DNA from: an uncultured bacterium
GTDB lineage: Bacteria; Bacteroidota; Ignavibacteria; Kapaibacteriales; UBA2268
NCBI GenBank assembly: GCA_937875295.1
Contig: CALLXS010000119.1
Coordinates: 1-24,501, forward strand
Length of the DNA: 24,501 bases
Reading direction: 5' to 3'
A model generated the notes under the pieces. That model did no database searches. It worked only from the letters and a program-made list of their open reading frames with translations, and had not been told where the DNA came from. The position numbers were made by a program, and so were the translations under genes. Shown here in pieces: positions 17,350-24,501 of this stretch. The stretch's first letter is position 1, and each line of letters opens with the position of its first letter.

Positions 17350-18849
17350 TTAAAATCTATAAGAAAGACCGATAGATAAATCTATTGGTGAGTTAGATAA
17401 TTTGTATCGCGAGTCAATATCTCGAGCATATAAAGCTAAAAATTGATTATACGTATCGAATTTGCCTGCAAAATTAATTCTAATGCCTTGCCCAATGTCA
17501 ACTGAAGCTCCTGCTCCTAAAATTTGTCTATTTGCACCATCTACATCATTTTTATATGCAGAAGTAATTGTATTATATGATGCTCTTACTACTATAGGTA
17601 GCTTTGGGATAGCATATTCGGCTCCTACGCCCCAAGAAAACCTTCCACCTAATTCATTTTTGATTAATTGATTTTGTGAAGTTGCATAGTTATCCGAAAT
17701 ACTTACATAATAAATATCATTATAATCACTATAAGTTTTGATTTTCATAGATGATAAGTCAGAGTATTCAATTCCGGTAGTCAGAGTAATGCCCATTGCA
17801 TAGAAAGACATTCCTAATGAATAAATAGCAGGAGTAGTCATTCTATAAGCTATGTTGTAATTGCCATGAGTAAATGGATTTGGAGAAAATCCATTATCAA
17901 ATAATGATGAAATATTTACTGAATCATCAAAACCTACGAAATATGAAGTAGGTACTCTCACAGCTGCACTCAAACGAGTAAAATCACCTATTTTAAATAA
18001 AAAACCTAAGTTCGCTGATACCCCAAACACACTCTTTTCTATATTCTCAAAAGAATATAGTGAATGAAAATCAAGAGTACTATATTGCATAGAATCATAA
18101 ACAGAATATAAATTATTTTTATCATACTCTGAATAATTTCGTGTATAAGATAATCCACCCCATTTCACAATGAAGCTGCCACCAATAGATAAATTATTAG
18201 TAATATCAGCACCCACACCAAATGATAAATTATGCAATCTACCTTCTTGTACTACAGTGCTTGTTTGCTGTACATCTTTATTAATAGGTGTTAGAGCTTT
18301 ATTCCATTCGGGCGATAAGAAAATATGATATAAAATATTTGGATTAGTATTTGAATAATACGATGCTATAGATGAATGCGGATTATACCAATCTGTCTTA
18401 TGTTCTTTATTATAATCACCTTCTCTATGATATAATATTGAGAAAGTAGCTCTTCTATTATTTTTTGGATTATAAGTAATAGGGAAGGCTACGCCTATAT
18501 TATTAAAAGATAATTTATTATTTGTATAATCTGTAGATGTACCGAATTGAGAAGCAGTAACTGTATTTGTCTGAAAATTCAATCCAACGCTAAATTCTTT
18601 TTTCGGTAAAAGGGCTAATCCTGCAGGATTATAAATTGTAGCAGAAATATCATCTACAATTCCCATATAAGAAGTGCCTAATGCTGTTGTGCGAGTACTA
18701 GTATAACCATTAGGTACGCTTAGCAAGACGCCATCATCTACTTCTTGAGCTTTAATTATCCCACTAATTGAAAATATTAGTGGGATAAATAAGAAATTGA
18801 ATATTATTATATTTTTTGAATGTTTTACATTTTTAAATAGACCTATCAT
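17350..18849 (-). CDS. FadL/OMPP1-like outer-membrane protein
   Basis: A 499-residue predicted outer-membrane beta-barrel. A signal peptide (NIIIFNFLFIPLIFSISGII) ends at KAQ-E. The mature N-terminus TSTRTTALGTSYMGIVDDIS followed by ATIYNPAGLALL is the hallmark of FadL/OMPP1-type hydrophobic-substrate transporters and of related Bacteroidota proteins, including PorV of the type IX system. The remainder alternates as beta strands (FSVGLNFQTNTVTASQF, NLSFGVGADITNNLSIGGSF) and the chain ends in LSIGLSYRF, an aromatic C-terminus typical of Bam-inserted barrels. PorV itself is about 100 residues shorter, so a transporter is the safer name. It starts 2 bases after the stop of the Tyr-rich lipoprotein gene, so the two are one transcription unit and probably work together. 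Confidence 0.75.
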   Translation of the reverse strand: MIGLFKNVKHSKNIIIFNFLFIPLIFSISGIIKAQEVDDGVLLSVPNGYTSTRTTALGTSYMGIVDDISATIYNPAGLALLPKKEFSVGLNFQTNTVTASQFGTSTDYTNNKLSFNNIGVAFPITYNPKNNRRATFSILYHREGDYNKEHKTDWYNPHSSIASYYSNTNPNILYHIFLSPEWNKALTPINKDVQQTSTVVQEGRLHNLSFGVGADITNNLSIGGSFIVKWGGLSYTRNYSEYDKNNLYSVYDSMQYSTLDFHSLYSFENIEKSVFGVSANLGFLFKIGDFTRLSAAVRVPTSYFVGFDDSVNISSLFDNGFSPNPFTHGNYNIAYRMTTPAIYSLGMSFYAMGITLTTGIEYSDLSSMKIKTYSDYNDIYYVSISDNYATSQNQLIKNELGGRFSWGVGAEYAIPKLPIVVRASYNTITSAYKNDVDGANRQILGAGASVDIGQGIRINFAGKFDTYNQFLALYARDIDSRYKLSNSPIDLSIGLSYRF

Positions 18850-18851
18850 TT

Positions 18852-20228
18852 TTATCTGCTCCCTCTGCTACTACTTCTTTCTGTTGAAGAACCAGTACTA
18901 CTTGAAGATGAAGAAGATGATCCTCTACTTGATGAGGAAGATGAGGACGAAGATGATGATGAAGACGAAGAATTTCTACTTGGAGAAGATGAGCTTCTGC
19001 TTGGAGAAGAATAACTACTTGAGTTACTTGAACTTCTATTACTACTTCTTGGAGTATAACTTTCTTTTCTTGTACCCTGACTTGGGCTTACATTTTGGTC
19101 TCTTCGTTCATTTCTATTTGGTTCAATAAAAATGCTTTCTTTTTGTTTTTTATTATTCGGTGTTGCTTCCACGTTTGGCTTTAAATTTTTATCAACGCTA
19201 CTTGAGCGATTAGTAGAAGAACTTGAATTACTTGCCGGAGTATTTTTATTACTTGTAGAAGAATTGTCTTTCCAAATATCTTTATTCTGGTTCACATTTT
19301 TATCAATGCTACTTGAGCGATTAGTAGAACTTGAATTACTTGCCGGAGTATTTTTATTACTTGTAGAAGAATTATCTTTCCAAATATCTTTATTCTGGTT
19401 TACATTTCTATCAATGCTACCTGAGCGATCAGTAGAACTTTGAATTCCTGAAGGAGAATTATTTGTTCTAATATCATTATTATCTCTGCTATCATTAGCA
19501 CCAGTCCCTATGCTTGCACCACTTCTGCTATTTGATCGAGGAGTAGAGCTTGAAGGTACGTAATTTCTATCATCGAATTTTTCGTAACCTCTGCTACTTC
19601 CAAAGACTCTGCCATTAAATTCTTCACTTTTATTATATCGATAGTTATTATTTCTATAATAATCATAACGGTACCAATAATCATCATAGCTTCCATATTG
19701 ACCCCAGTAATTGCCATAGTGATGATATGGATGATAACTATATCTATTCCAGTAATAGTAATCATTGTACCAATAATATCTATATGGATTATAGAAAGCA
19801 TAATTATAATAATAATTACTATAATATGGATTATAATAATAACCATAATATGGTCTGCTCCAAGACATCGACACATAGAATCCTGGATAATAATATACTG
19901 GTTCATAGTATGAATAAGAATATGGCGACCACCATGGCACAACTACTGGCACATACCTTACTTCAGGTCTAGATCTATTGTAAGATGAGTAATCTGAATA
20001 ATAGGTGTAGTCGTCATTATCATCGTCGTAATAATTATCTCTATTATCATAGTTATAATTATTATTTCGGCTACTATAATCGGAATTAGAATTATAATCC
20101 CGTCTTTCGCTCTTTGGATAATTATTCCATTCATAACTATCATTGTAATAATTGCCTGATTGCAATCCACCGCAAGCTGTCATCACAATTGTTGCGGTTA
20201 TAATTAAGAATAATGTGATCTTTTTCAT
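18852..20228 (-). CDS. Tyr/Asn/Ser-rich low-complexity lipoprotein
   Basis: I do not recognise a family. The 458-residue protein starts with a clear lipoprotein signal peptide (KKITLFLIITATIVMTAC, lipidated Cys19). Residues about 25-90 are Asn/Tyr/Asp/Arg-rich; about 90-200 are extremely Tyr-rich with Pro, Trp and Asn (SWSRPYYGYYYNPYYSNYYY); about 225-345 hold a tandem repeat of 36-37 residues with VNQNKDIWKDNSSTSNKN cores; the last 100 residues are Ser-rich with Arg. No globular domain is visible, so it may be an extended surface or cell-wall-spanning protein. The reading frame is believable because of the signal peptide, the length, the 2-base spacing to the FadL-like gene and the amino-acid-level (not frame-independent) structure of the repeat. 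Localisation to the outer membrane is inference. Confidence 0.7.
   Translation of the reverse strand: MKKITLFLIITATIVMTACGGLQSGNYYNDSYEWNNYPKSERRDYNSNSDYSSRNNNYNYDNRDNYYDDDNDDYTYYSDYSSYNRSRPEVRYVPVVVPWWSPYSYSYYEPVYYYPGFYVSMSWSRPYYGYYYNPYYSNYYYNYAFYNPYRYYWYNDYYYWNRYSYHPYHHYGNYWGQYGSYDDYWYRYDYYRNNNYRYNKSEEFNGRVFGSSRGYEKFDDRNYVPSSSTPRSNSRSGASIGTGANDSRDNNDIRTNNSPSGIQSSTDRSGSIDRNVNQNKDIWKDNSSTSNKNTPASNSSSTNRSSSIDKNVNQNKDIWKDNSSTSNKNTPASNSSSSTNRSSSVDKNLKPNVEATPNNKKQKESIFIEPNRNERRDQNVSPSQGTRKESYTPRSSNRSSSNSSSYSSPSRSSSSPSRNSSSSSSSSSSSSSSSRGSSSSSSSSTGSSTERSSSRGSR
19201..19439. repeat. Tandem repeat inside the Tyr/Ser-rich lipoprotein gene
   Basis: Two near-identical units, 19201-19311 (111 bases) and 19312-19419 (108 bases), are followed by a partial third copy from 19420. 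They differ by one 3-base deletion and a few substitutions. On the minus strand each unit encodes about 36-37 residues starting RSSSIDKNVNQNKDIWKD. Length changes in multiples of three keep the frame. Confidence 0.85.
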
Positions 20229-20477
20229 TGTGATTACCTTTAGAAATTAGATTTGTAATAAAGTTTTATTATTTATCCTAATAATTGTTAATTGTATTTG
20301 TTTTAATGAATTATTCTATTTTAAAATATAAACGAGAACTTTATTCAATAGTTACAATAAAATAAAATAATCAATTGATAATCTATTCTTTTTAAAATCA
20401 AATAAGATATTTATTTATACGTAATAGTAAAATAAATAATTTATCTTATTATTATTTTATTTTATTAAATTAAAAAA
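20229..20477. other. AT-rich divergent intergenic region
   Basis: This 249-base gap separates the divergent lipoprotein and EcsC-like genes, so it must hold promoters for both. TAGATTTG at 20248-20255 matches the -7 consensus on the plus strand but is 220 bases from the plus gene. I see no RNA gene or convincing hairpin. Confidence 0.4.
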
Positions 20478-21074
20478 ATGAATATAACTGACGATGAAAA
20501 AAAGAACTGGTTTGCAGAAGTCTTAAATAAATTTATTCCTGATGATATAGATATCAAGAATAAAACTCCTGAACAAATCATCAAGGAATATTCGAAAAAA
20601 GCTGCTTCAGTTGGCTTTGTCGCTGCATTGCCTACTGGATTTTTAGGGTGGGCTACAATACTCCCAGAGATTGCACTCACAACGAAAATCCAAATCAATA
20701 TGATTTATTCTTTAGCGAAATATTTCAATAAAAATGTGCAAGTAAATTCTACTTTCATCGCAATGATATTCGCAGAAGCTCTTGGAATAGATATAATTAA
20801 AACACTTGTAACGCGATCCGGCGGGAAAATAGTCGTTTCAAATTTAATAAAAAATGGCTTAAAAACTCTTTTAGAAAAAATCTCGATGAATATTACAAAA
20901 AAAATTGCGACAAGATTGCCTTCGAGGTGGGTTCCATTTATTTTAGCACCAGTTTATTCAGCTTTTGCTTATTCATCAACTAAACTAATCGGCAAATATG
21001 CAATGATATATTTAACTAAAGAAATAGTATATGAATTGCCGGAAAAATCTGATGATACTTTAAACAACGTCTAA
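20478..21074 (+). CDS. EcsC-family-like membrane-associated protein
   Basis: A 198-residue protein. Residues about 35-80 (KKAASVGFVAALPTGFLGWA followed by TILPEIALTTKIQINMIYSL) resemble the core of the EcsC family, in which a hydrophobic Gly-rich hairpin is followed by a helix carrying L/M-rich contacts and then AKYF. A second hydrophobic segment lies at about 155-180 (VPFILAPVYSAFAYSSTKLI). The N-terminus is charged with no signal peptide. EcsC proteins are associated with ABC transporter loci in Bacillus, but their biochemical role is unknown. The family match is by pattern only and moderately sure. It is followed after 47 bases by an unknown gene on the same strand, likely cotranscribed. 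Confidence 0.5.
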   Translation: MNITDDEKKNWFAEVLNKFIPDDIDIKNKTPEQIIKEYSKKAASVGFVAALPTGFLGWATILPEIALTTKIQINMIYSLAKYFNKNVQVNSTFIAMIFAEALGIDIIKTLVTRSGGKIVVSNLIKNGLKTLLEKISMNITKKIATRLPSRWVPFILAPVYSAFAYSSTKLIGKYAMIYLTKEIVYELPEKSDDTLNNV

Positions 21075-21121
21075 ATAAAATAATATAATAATTATGTTTC
21101 ACAAAATAAAAAAATATAAAT

Positions 21122-21505
21122 ATGCTAATTAAAATTGGTTTTAAAGAATGCTCTGATTATATCAAACTTAAAGCAGATAAGGATATTAAATTTAAATACC
21201 TAAACCCTTCAGTTGTCATTATAGAATATCTTGTAAATATAGATTTAAAAATTAAGAGTCTTAATAATGATGAAATCATACTCGGCTATGATTTAAATAA
21301 AATTGCAGAAATGATGGCAAAAGGTCAAATACAGGATATTTTTAATAAATTAGATGCTAACATTATTAAAATTAATATGGATCGCCGTGAAATCTATGTT
21401 AATTTAGCTAATGTACCCGGATTAAATCAATTCCTAAAAGATTTTATCATTTCGTCGCTTGGTTTTGATAAAGATGGAATTAATATAGAATTATCTATTA
21501 GATAA
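21122..21505 (+). CDS. Unknown small cytoplasmic protein
   Basis: I do not recognise this 127-residue protein. It has no signal peptide or membrane segment. The pattern is mixed: beta-like segments (VVIIEYLVNIDLKIKSL, DEIILGYDL) then an amphipathic helix (NKIAEMMAKGQIQDIFNKLD), another beta pair (NIIKINMDRREIYVNL) and a C-terminal helix. The conserved-looking segment is VNLANVPGLNQFLKDFIISS. It lies 47 bases after the EcsC-like gene and has normal codon use for the window, so it is likely expressed with it; a functional link is only suggested by the pairing. Confidence 0.65.
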   Translation: MLIKIGFKECSDYIKLKADKDIKFKYLNPSVVIIEYLVNIDLKIKSLNNDEIILGYDLNKIAEMMAKGQIQDIFNKLDANIIKINMDRREIYVNLANVPGLNQFLKDFIISSLGFDKDGINIELSIR

Positions 21506-21562
21506 TTTCTTTCCATTTTAAATGTTATTAATTAATTTTTGCAAAATAATTAATTGTATTAT

Positions 21563-21593
21563 TTTGTAAATAATTGATTATTAAGTAATTTTG
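21563..21593 (+). promoter_or_regulatory. Bacteroidota-type promoter for the DUF3098-era unit
   Basis: TTTG (21563-21566) and TAATTTTG (21586-21593) are separated by exactly 19 bases, matching the Bacteroidota -33/-7 consensus. The -7 element ends 47 bases before the ATG at 21641. Confidence 0.6.
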
Positions 21594-21640
21594 TAATTCA
21601 TAAAATTTTAATATTAACATAGAATTTTAATTTAATAAAA

Positions 21641-21946
21641 ATGGCAAAGAAACATAACATTCTTGAAAACAAGAAATCTAATAAAGCAATAGCTGCTAAT
21701 ACGCCTACATGGAAATTTCCTTTAGGAAGAAAGAATATTTATTTTATCCTTGCGGGCATAGCCTTAATTATTATTGGCTATATATTAATGAGTTTGGGTA
21801 TCACTGAAGACCCAGCTGTAGTAGATGGCAAATGGAATAATGTATTTTCAGTTTGGATTGCGCCTGTTGTGCTAATAATTGGGTATTGCGTAGTGATACC
21901 ATTTGGAATTCTTAAAAATTTCGATAAACCAACTAATAGTCAATAA
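21641..21946 (+). CDS. DUF3098 family membrane protein
   Basis: A 101-residue protein with a charged N-terminus (MAKKHNILENKKSNK) and two membrane helices: about 31-51 (IYFILAGIALIIIGYILMSL) and about 72-92 (WIAPVVLIIGYCVVIPFGIL). The segment WKFPLGRKNIYF before helix 1 and GITEDPAVVDGKWNN between helices fit the DUF3098 family, a small inner-membrane protein common in Bacteroidota and often near era or cell-division genes. Function unknown. Era follows 18 bases later, so the two are cotranscribed from the promoter upstream. Confidence 0.8.
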   Translation: MAKKHNILENKKSNKAIAANTPTWKFPLGRKNIYFILAGIALIIIGYILMSLGITEDPAVVDGKWNNVFSVWIAPVVLIIGYCVVIPFGILKNFDKPTNSQ

Positions 21947-21964
21947 TAAAACAAAACTAAATAA

Positions 21965-22861
21965 ATGCCAAAAACAAAAGCTGGATATATTGCTATCGTA
22001 GGCAAACCAAATGCTGGCAAATCTACTTTGATGAATTCAATTTTAGATATGAAGCTATCGATAGTTACTCCGAAACCTCAGACTACTCGAAAGCAAATTC
22101 TTGGCATTTTTTCAAATGATTCTAACCAAATCGTATTTATTGATACACCAGGGATATTAAAACCAAAATACGAAATGCATGTGAAAATGATGGATTTCGT
22201 CGAAAATGCTCTCGAAAGTGCTGATGCAGTTGTTTTCATTGTGGATATTAAAAAATACAAAACTGAATTAGACGACCAAACTCTTAAATTTCTAACTACA
22301 GTAAAAAAAACTAATAAACCAATTATAGCAATTTTAAATAAAATTGATCTATATCAAGATGTTAAAAATGTTCTGCCAATTATTAGTTATTATAATGATT
22401 TGGATATTTTCAAAGAAATAATTCCAATTTCTGCATTAAAGCAGACACATATTGAGAGCTTAATTTCCACTTTAATAAAATATATTCCGGAAAATGAATT
22501 TTATTTTGATCCTGAAGATATTAGTACTCTGAGCCAAAGATTTTTTGTTTCAGAAATTATTCGTGAACAAATCTTTCTTTCATATTCTGAAGAAATTCCA
22601 TATTCTACAGAGGTTGTAATTACACAATTTCGCGAAAAAGCAATGGGTAAATGGTATATTTCGGCTGATATTATGGTAGAGAGAAAATCACAAAAAATTA
22701 TTTTAATTGGTAGAAATGGAGAAAAAATTAAAAATACTGGCGAAAAAGCTAGACAAGCTATTGAAAAGCATTTAGAAAAAGCAGTATTTTTAGAATTATT
22801 CGTAAAAGTTCGCGAAAATTGGCGCAACAATAAAACAATCCTAAAAAATTTAGGTTATTAA
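21965..22861 (+). CDS. era: GTPase Era
   Basis: Era is a Ras-like GTPase that binds the 3' end of 16S rRNA and helps 30S subunit maturation. The 298-residue protein has the normal length and all GTPase motifs: Walker A GKPNAGKS (13-20), switch PQTTR (38-42), DTPG (60-63), NKID (125-128) and SAL (156-158). The C-terminal KH domain carries ILIGRNGEKIKNTGEKAR (246-263) with the RNA-binding GxxG loop. The start ATG at 21965 is 18 bases after the DUF3098 stop. A strong terminator follows. Confidence 0.97.
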   Translation: MPKTKAGYIAIVGKPNAGKSTLMNSILDMKLSIVTPKPQTTRKQILGIFSNDSNQIVFIDTPGILKPKYEMHVKMMDFVENALESADAVVFIVDIKKYKTELDDQTLKFLTTVKKTNKPIIAILNKIDLYQDVKNVLPIISYYNDLDIFKEIIPISALKQTHIESLISTLIKYIPENEFYFDPEDISTLSQRFFVSEIIREQIFLSYSEEIPYSTEVVITQFREKAMGKWYISADIMVERKSQKIILIGRNGEKIKNTGEKARQAIEKHLEKAVFLELFVKVRENWRNNKTILKNLGY

Positions 22862-22938
22862 TATTTTATATACCTAAATAATATAATTTAAAAATAATTT
22901 TTCTTATTTTTTTTATCCCACAAATTTTATCTTACAAA

Positions 22939-22972
22939 AAAAAGCTACTTCCTTTTATGGAAGTAGCTTTTT
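22939..22972. terminator. Bidirectional hairpin terminator after era
   Basis: A perfect 14-base-pair stem (AAAAAGCTACTTCC with GGAAGTAGCTTTTT) and 6-base loop lies between era (stop 22861) and the Ig-repeat gene read the other way (stop 23023). Confidence 0.9.
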
Positions 22973-23022
22973 GATTTTAAGCGAGCAGTATGTTGTTTAT
23001 TTTACTGCTATATTTGATTAGC

Positions 23023-24501
23023 TTATTTATTTACTATGATTTGGCGAGTAATTACCTTACCGTTTATGTTGATATTTAAGTAATAAGCACCGCTAGATAA
23101 ATCTGTTACATTAAAGATAATATCTTGGCTTGAGCTTAATACGCCATCAAACAATGTTCCGTAATTTCTACCTGCTGCATCGATTAAACTTACTGTCATC
23201 GGATAAGCGCGGTCTGAAGTTACTGAGAAGCTTGCTGTATGGCTAACTACTGGGTTAGGTACTACATTGCTTACAGTTACGCCCATGATTGGTTCTATTA
23301 CTTCTACCTTTGGACCTGCTGTGATTGTCACATTAGCTGAAGTGCTAACTAAACCACAACCGTTAAGTACTTCCACTGTATAGGCATAAGTACCAGGATT
23401 AGCTTCTTGGCCAGTATATGATGAGCTAACTGCATTAGCTATTAATGCACCATCGCGATACCATTTATACTCTAAATTGTTTCCTGATGCTAAGACTGTA
23501 AGTGTGAAGCTCTCGTTAGTAGCTTTAGTAGTTGCTGCAAATGGTTCTGTAATTACTGGTATTGAATTAACTGTAAATACTGCTTCATTTGATTTTACGC
23601 TTGAACCGTCTTGCAATAAACGTGCTAATACATAATATGTACCTGATGTAGCTGGGGTTGCTATTACGCTAAGCTCATTGCTAGTTGATGAAGGTAATAC
23701 TGCATCTACTCCATTTACGTCAATAAAGTGCCATTCATAAGTAAGCTCATCGTTAGGATAAGTTGTCTCTGCTAATACACTAAATTTATAAGAATCGCCT
23801 TCGCAAGCTGAAGCATCTGCTAATTGTTGTGTGAAAGCTACTGTAGCTGGGATTACGTGTACTCTATCTGTATAGATATAATCGCCACATAAACCTTTAA
23901 TGCGTAAGTAATATTCTGCTGTTGCGTCGCTAGCATCTGTATTCTTAATAATTAAAATTGATGATTTAGCTCCTGCATATTTTGCATCGTCTCTAAGTTC
24001 TGCATTACCTTTGAACCATTGGAATTCTGCTACATAATCCGGTGCTGCACCAATTGCATTTGTGCGTACTTCAAAAATAGCTTTCTTACCTAAAATTGCA
24101 TGTTGATTAGTTGGTTGAGATACAATTTGAGTCTCATTCATTACATAAATTGTAGCAGGATCTGATACTAATACTCCATCATCTCTACCTGGCACACAAC
24201 CTATTACTTTTACTAATACACCATAAACACCGCTATCATCGAAAGTTGCATTTTCAATTACAAATACTGGTTTATCGAATGTAGAATTTTCTTCAGCTGT
24301 GATTGGTTTGCCATCTTTAGTCCATTGGTAAGTTGCGCCTTCGCCTTCAGCTTTTACTTCTAATACAATTGCGTTGTTTTTGCAAAGGATTTGTGCTGTA
24401 GGTTGATTTAATATCTTAACAAATGGTTTAATTAAGATGTTGATAGAATCGCTTGCTAATTCTTTTGTATCGCAAAGTGAGCTACCGATTAATACTAATC
24501 T
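23023..24501 (-). CDS. T9SS-secreted Ig-repeat surface protein, 3' part
   Basis: The minus frame is open from the stop at 23023 to the window edge, so the 5' end is outside; the GTG at 24195 is not a start because coding sequence continues upstream of it. The 493 visible residues hold about four Ig-like domains of 80-100 residues, each with the pattern Q/E-W-F/Y-K/R-(D/G) (QWTKDGKPI, FQWFKGNAEL, YEWHFIDVNG, YKWYRDGALI) followed later by a G-T/V-Y-Y motif. The chain ends with a T9SS sorting domain: VSNVVPNPVVSHTASFSV, then MTVSLIDAAGRNYG and SSGAYYLNININGK, final IIVNK. It should be a large surface or secreted adhesin-like protein. Compared with neighbours it is richer in G+C, Ala, Val and Thr, suggesting stronger expression or a different origin. 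Confidence 0.85.
   Translation of the reverse strand, partial: RLVLIGSSLCDTKELASDSINILIKPFVKILNQPTAQILCKNNAIVLEVKAEGEGATYQWTKDGKPITAEENSTFDKPVFVIENATFDDSGVYGVLVKVIGCVPGRDDGVLVSDPATIYVMNETQIVSQPTNQHAILGKKAIFEVRTNAIGAAPDYVAEFQWFKGNAELRDDAKYAGAKSSILIIKNTDASDATAEYYLRIKGLCGDYIYTDRVHVIPATVAFTQQLADASACEGDSYKFSVLAETTYPNDELTYEWHFIDVNGVDAVLPSSTSNELSVIATPATSGTYYVLARLLQDGSSVKSNEAVFTVNSIPVITEPFAATTKATNESFTLTVLASGNNLEYKWYRDGALIANAVSSSYTGQEANPGTYAYTVEVLNGCGLVSTSANVTITAGPKVEVIEPIMGVTVSNVVPNPVVSHTASFSVTSDRAYPMTVSLIDAAGRNYGTLFDGVLSSSQDIIFNVTDLSSGAYYLNININGKVITRQIIVNK

Noticed and set aside
18881..19030. GAN-rich tract resembling an acidic-protein gene on the plus strand
   Set aside because: It is the complement of Ser codons in the lipoprotein tail; no start or supporting context on the plus strand.
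19201..19439. CRISPR array or direct-repeat mobile element
   Set aside because: The repeats are contiguous, without spacers, in frame and inside a coding gene.
19508..19942. Minus-strand frame of 144 codons inside the Tyr-rich gene
   Set aside because: Ile/Met/Thr-rich shadow of TAT/TAC-rich Tyr codons; no signal or domain.
24193..24195. GTG at 24195 as start of the Ig-repeat gene
   Set aside because: The frame stays open to the window edge and encodes another Ig-like domain upstream.

Overview
The window is very AT-rich (G+C about 30% or lower by eye, not counted) and looks like a chromosomal segment from a free-living, flagellated member of the Bacteroidota/Chlorobiota (FCB) group. The evidence is: two proteins ending in type IX secretion (T9SS) sorting domains, a DUF3098-type membrane protein next to era, many lipoproteins, Bacteroidota-type promoters (TTTG, 19-base spacer, TAnnTTTG), no obvious Shine-Dalgarno sequences, and flagellar genes (motA, motB, an FlbD/SwrD-like gene). 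Flagella plus T9SS and low G+C would suit an Ignavibacteria/Kapaibacteria-like lineage, but that placement is inference.

Layout. 1-262 (minus): 5' part of a DHH-family phosphoesterase, fused head-to-head with the start-less 5' end of a phosphate butyryltransferase gene. About 249-2224 (plus): ptb and buk, the butyryl-CoA / butyryl-phosphate / butyrate pathway, closed by a terminator. 2380-5017 (plus): FlbD/SwrD-like protein, an Asn-rich predicted outer-membrane protein whose start codon is out of frame by one base, and an RsbW-like kinase. 5146-7551 or 7602 (minus): T9SS cargo with an IgGFc-binding-type domain. 7711-9479 (plus): two RNA methyltransferases overlapping by 4 bases. 9573-14253 (minus): probable operon of TPR lipoprotein, motA, motB and a receiver protein with a degenerate HD-GYP domain. 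14395-15384 (minus): GH5 glycosidase without signal peptide. 15555-17276 (plus): Ig-like-domain lipoprotein. 17350-20228 (minus): a Tyr/Asn/Ser-rich lipoprotein followed after 2 bases by a FadL-like outer-membrane protein. 20478-21505 (plus): EcsC-like protein and an unknown small protein. 21641-22861 (plus): DUF3098 protein and Era. 23023-24501 (minus): 3' part of an Ig-repeat T9SS cargo that runs off the window.

Functional themes are butyrate-linked energy metabolism, flagellar stator and a possible motor-linked signalling protein, cell-surface proteins (T9SS cargo, beta-barrels, lipoproteins) and RNA/ribosome maturation. Strong hairpin terminators lie after buk and between three convergent gene pairs. 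No rRNA, tRNA, CRISPR array, transposase or prophage gene was recognised. No gene-free stretch exceeds 300 bases once the 5' extension at 2632-3037 is counted as coding; the longest is 20229-20477.

The points most worth checking are the promoterless, start-less head-to-head gene junction near 240, the one-base-off start at 2632, the degenerate HD-GYP regulator behind motAB, and a LacI-type palindrome upstream of the GH5 gene. None is proof of a new system.
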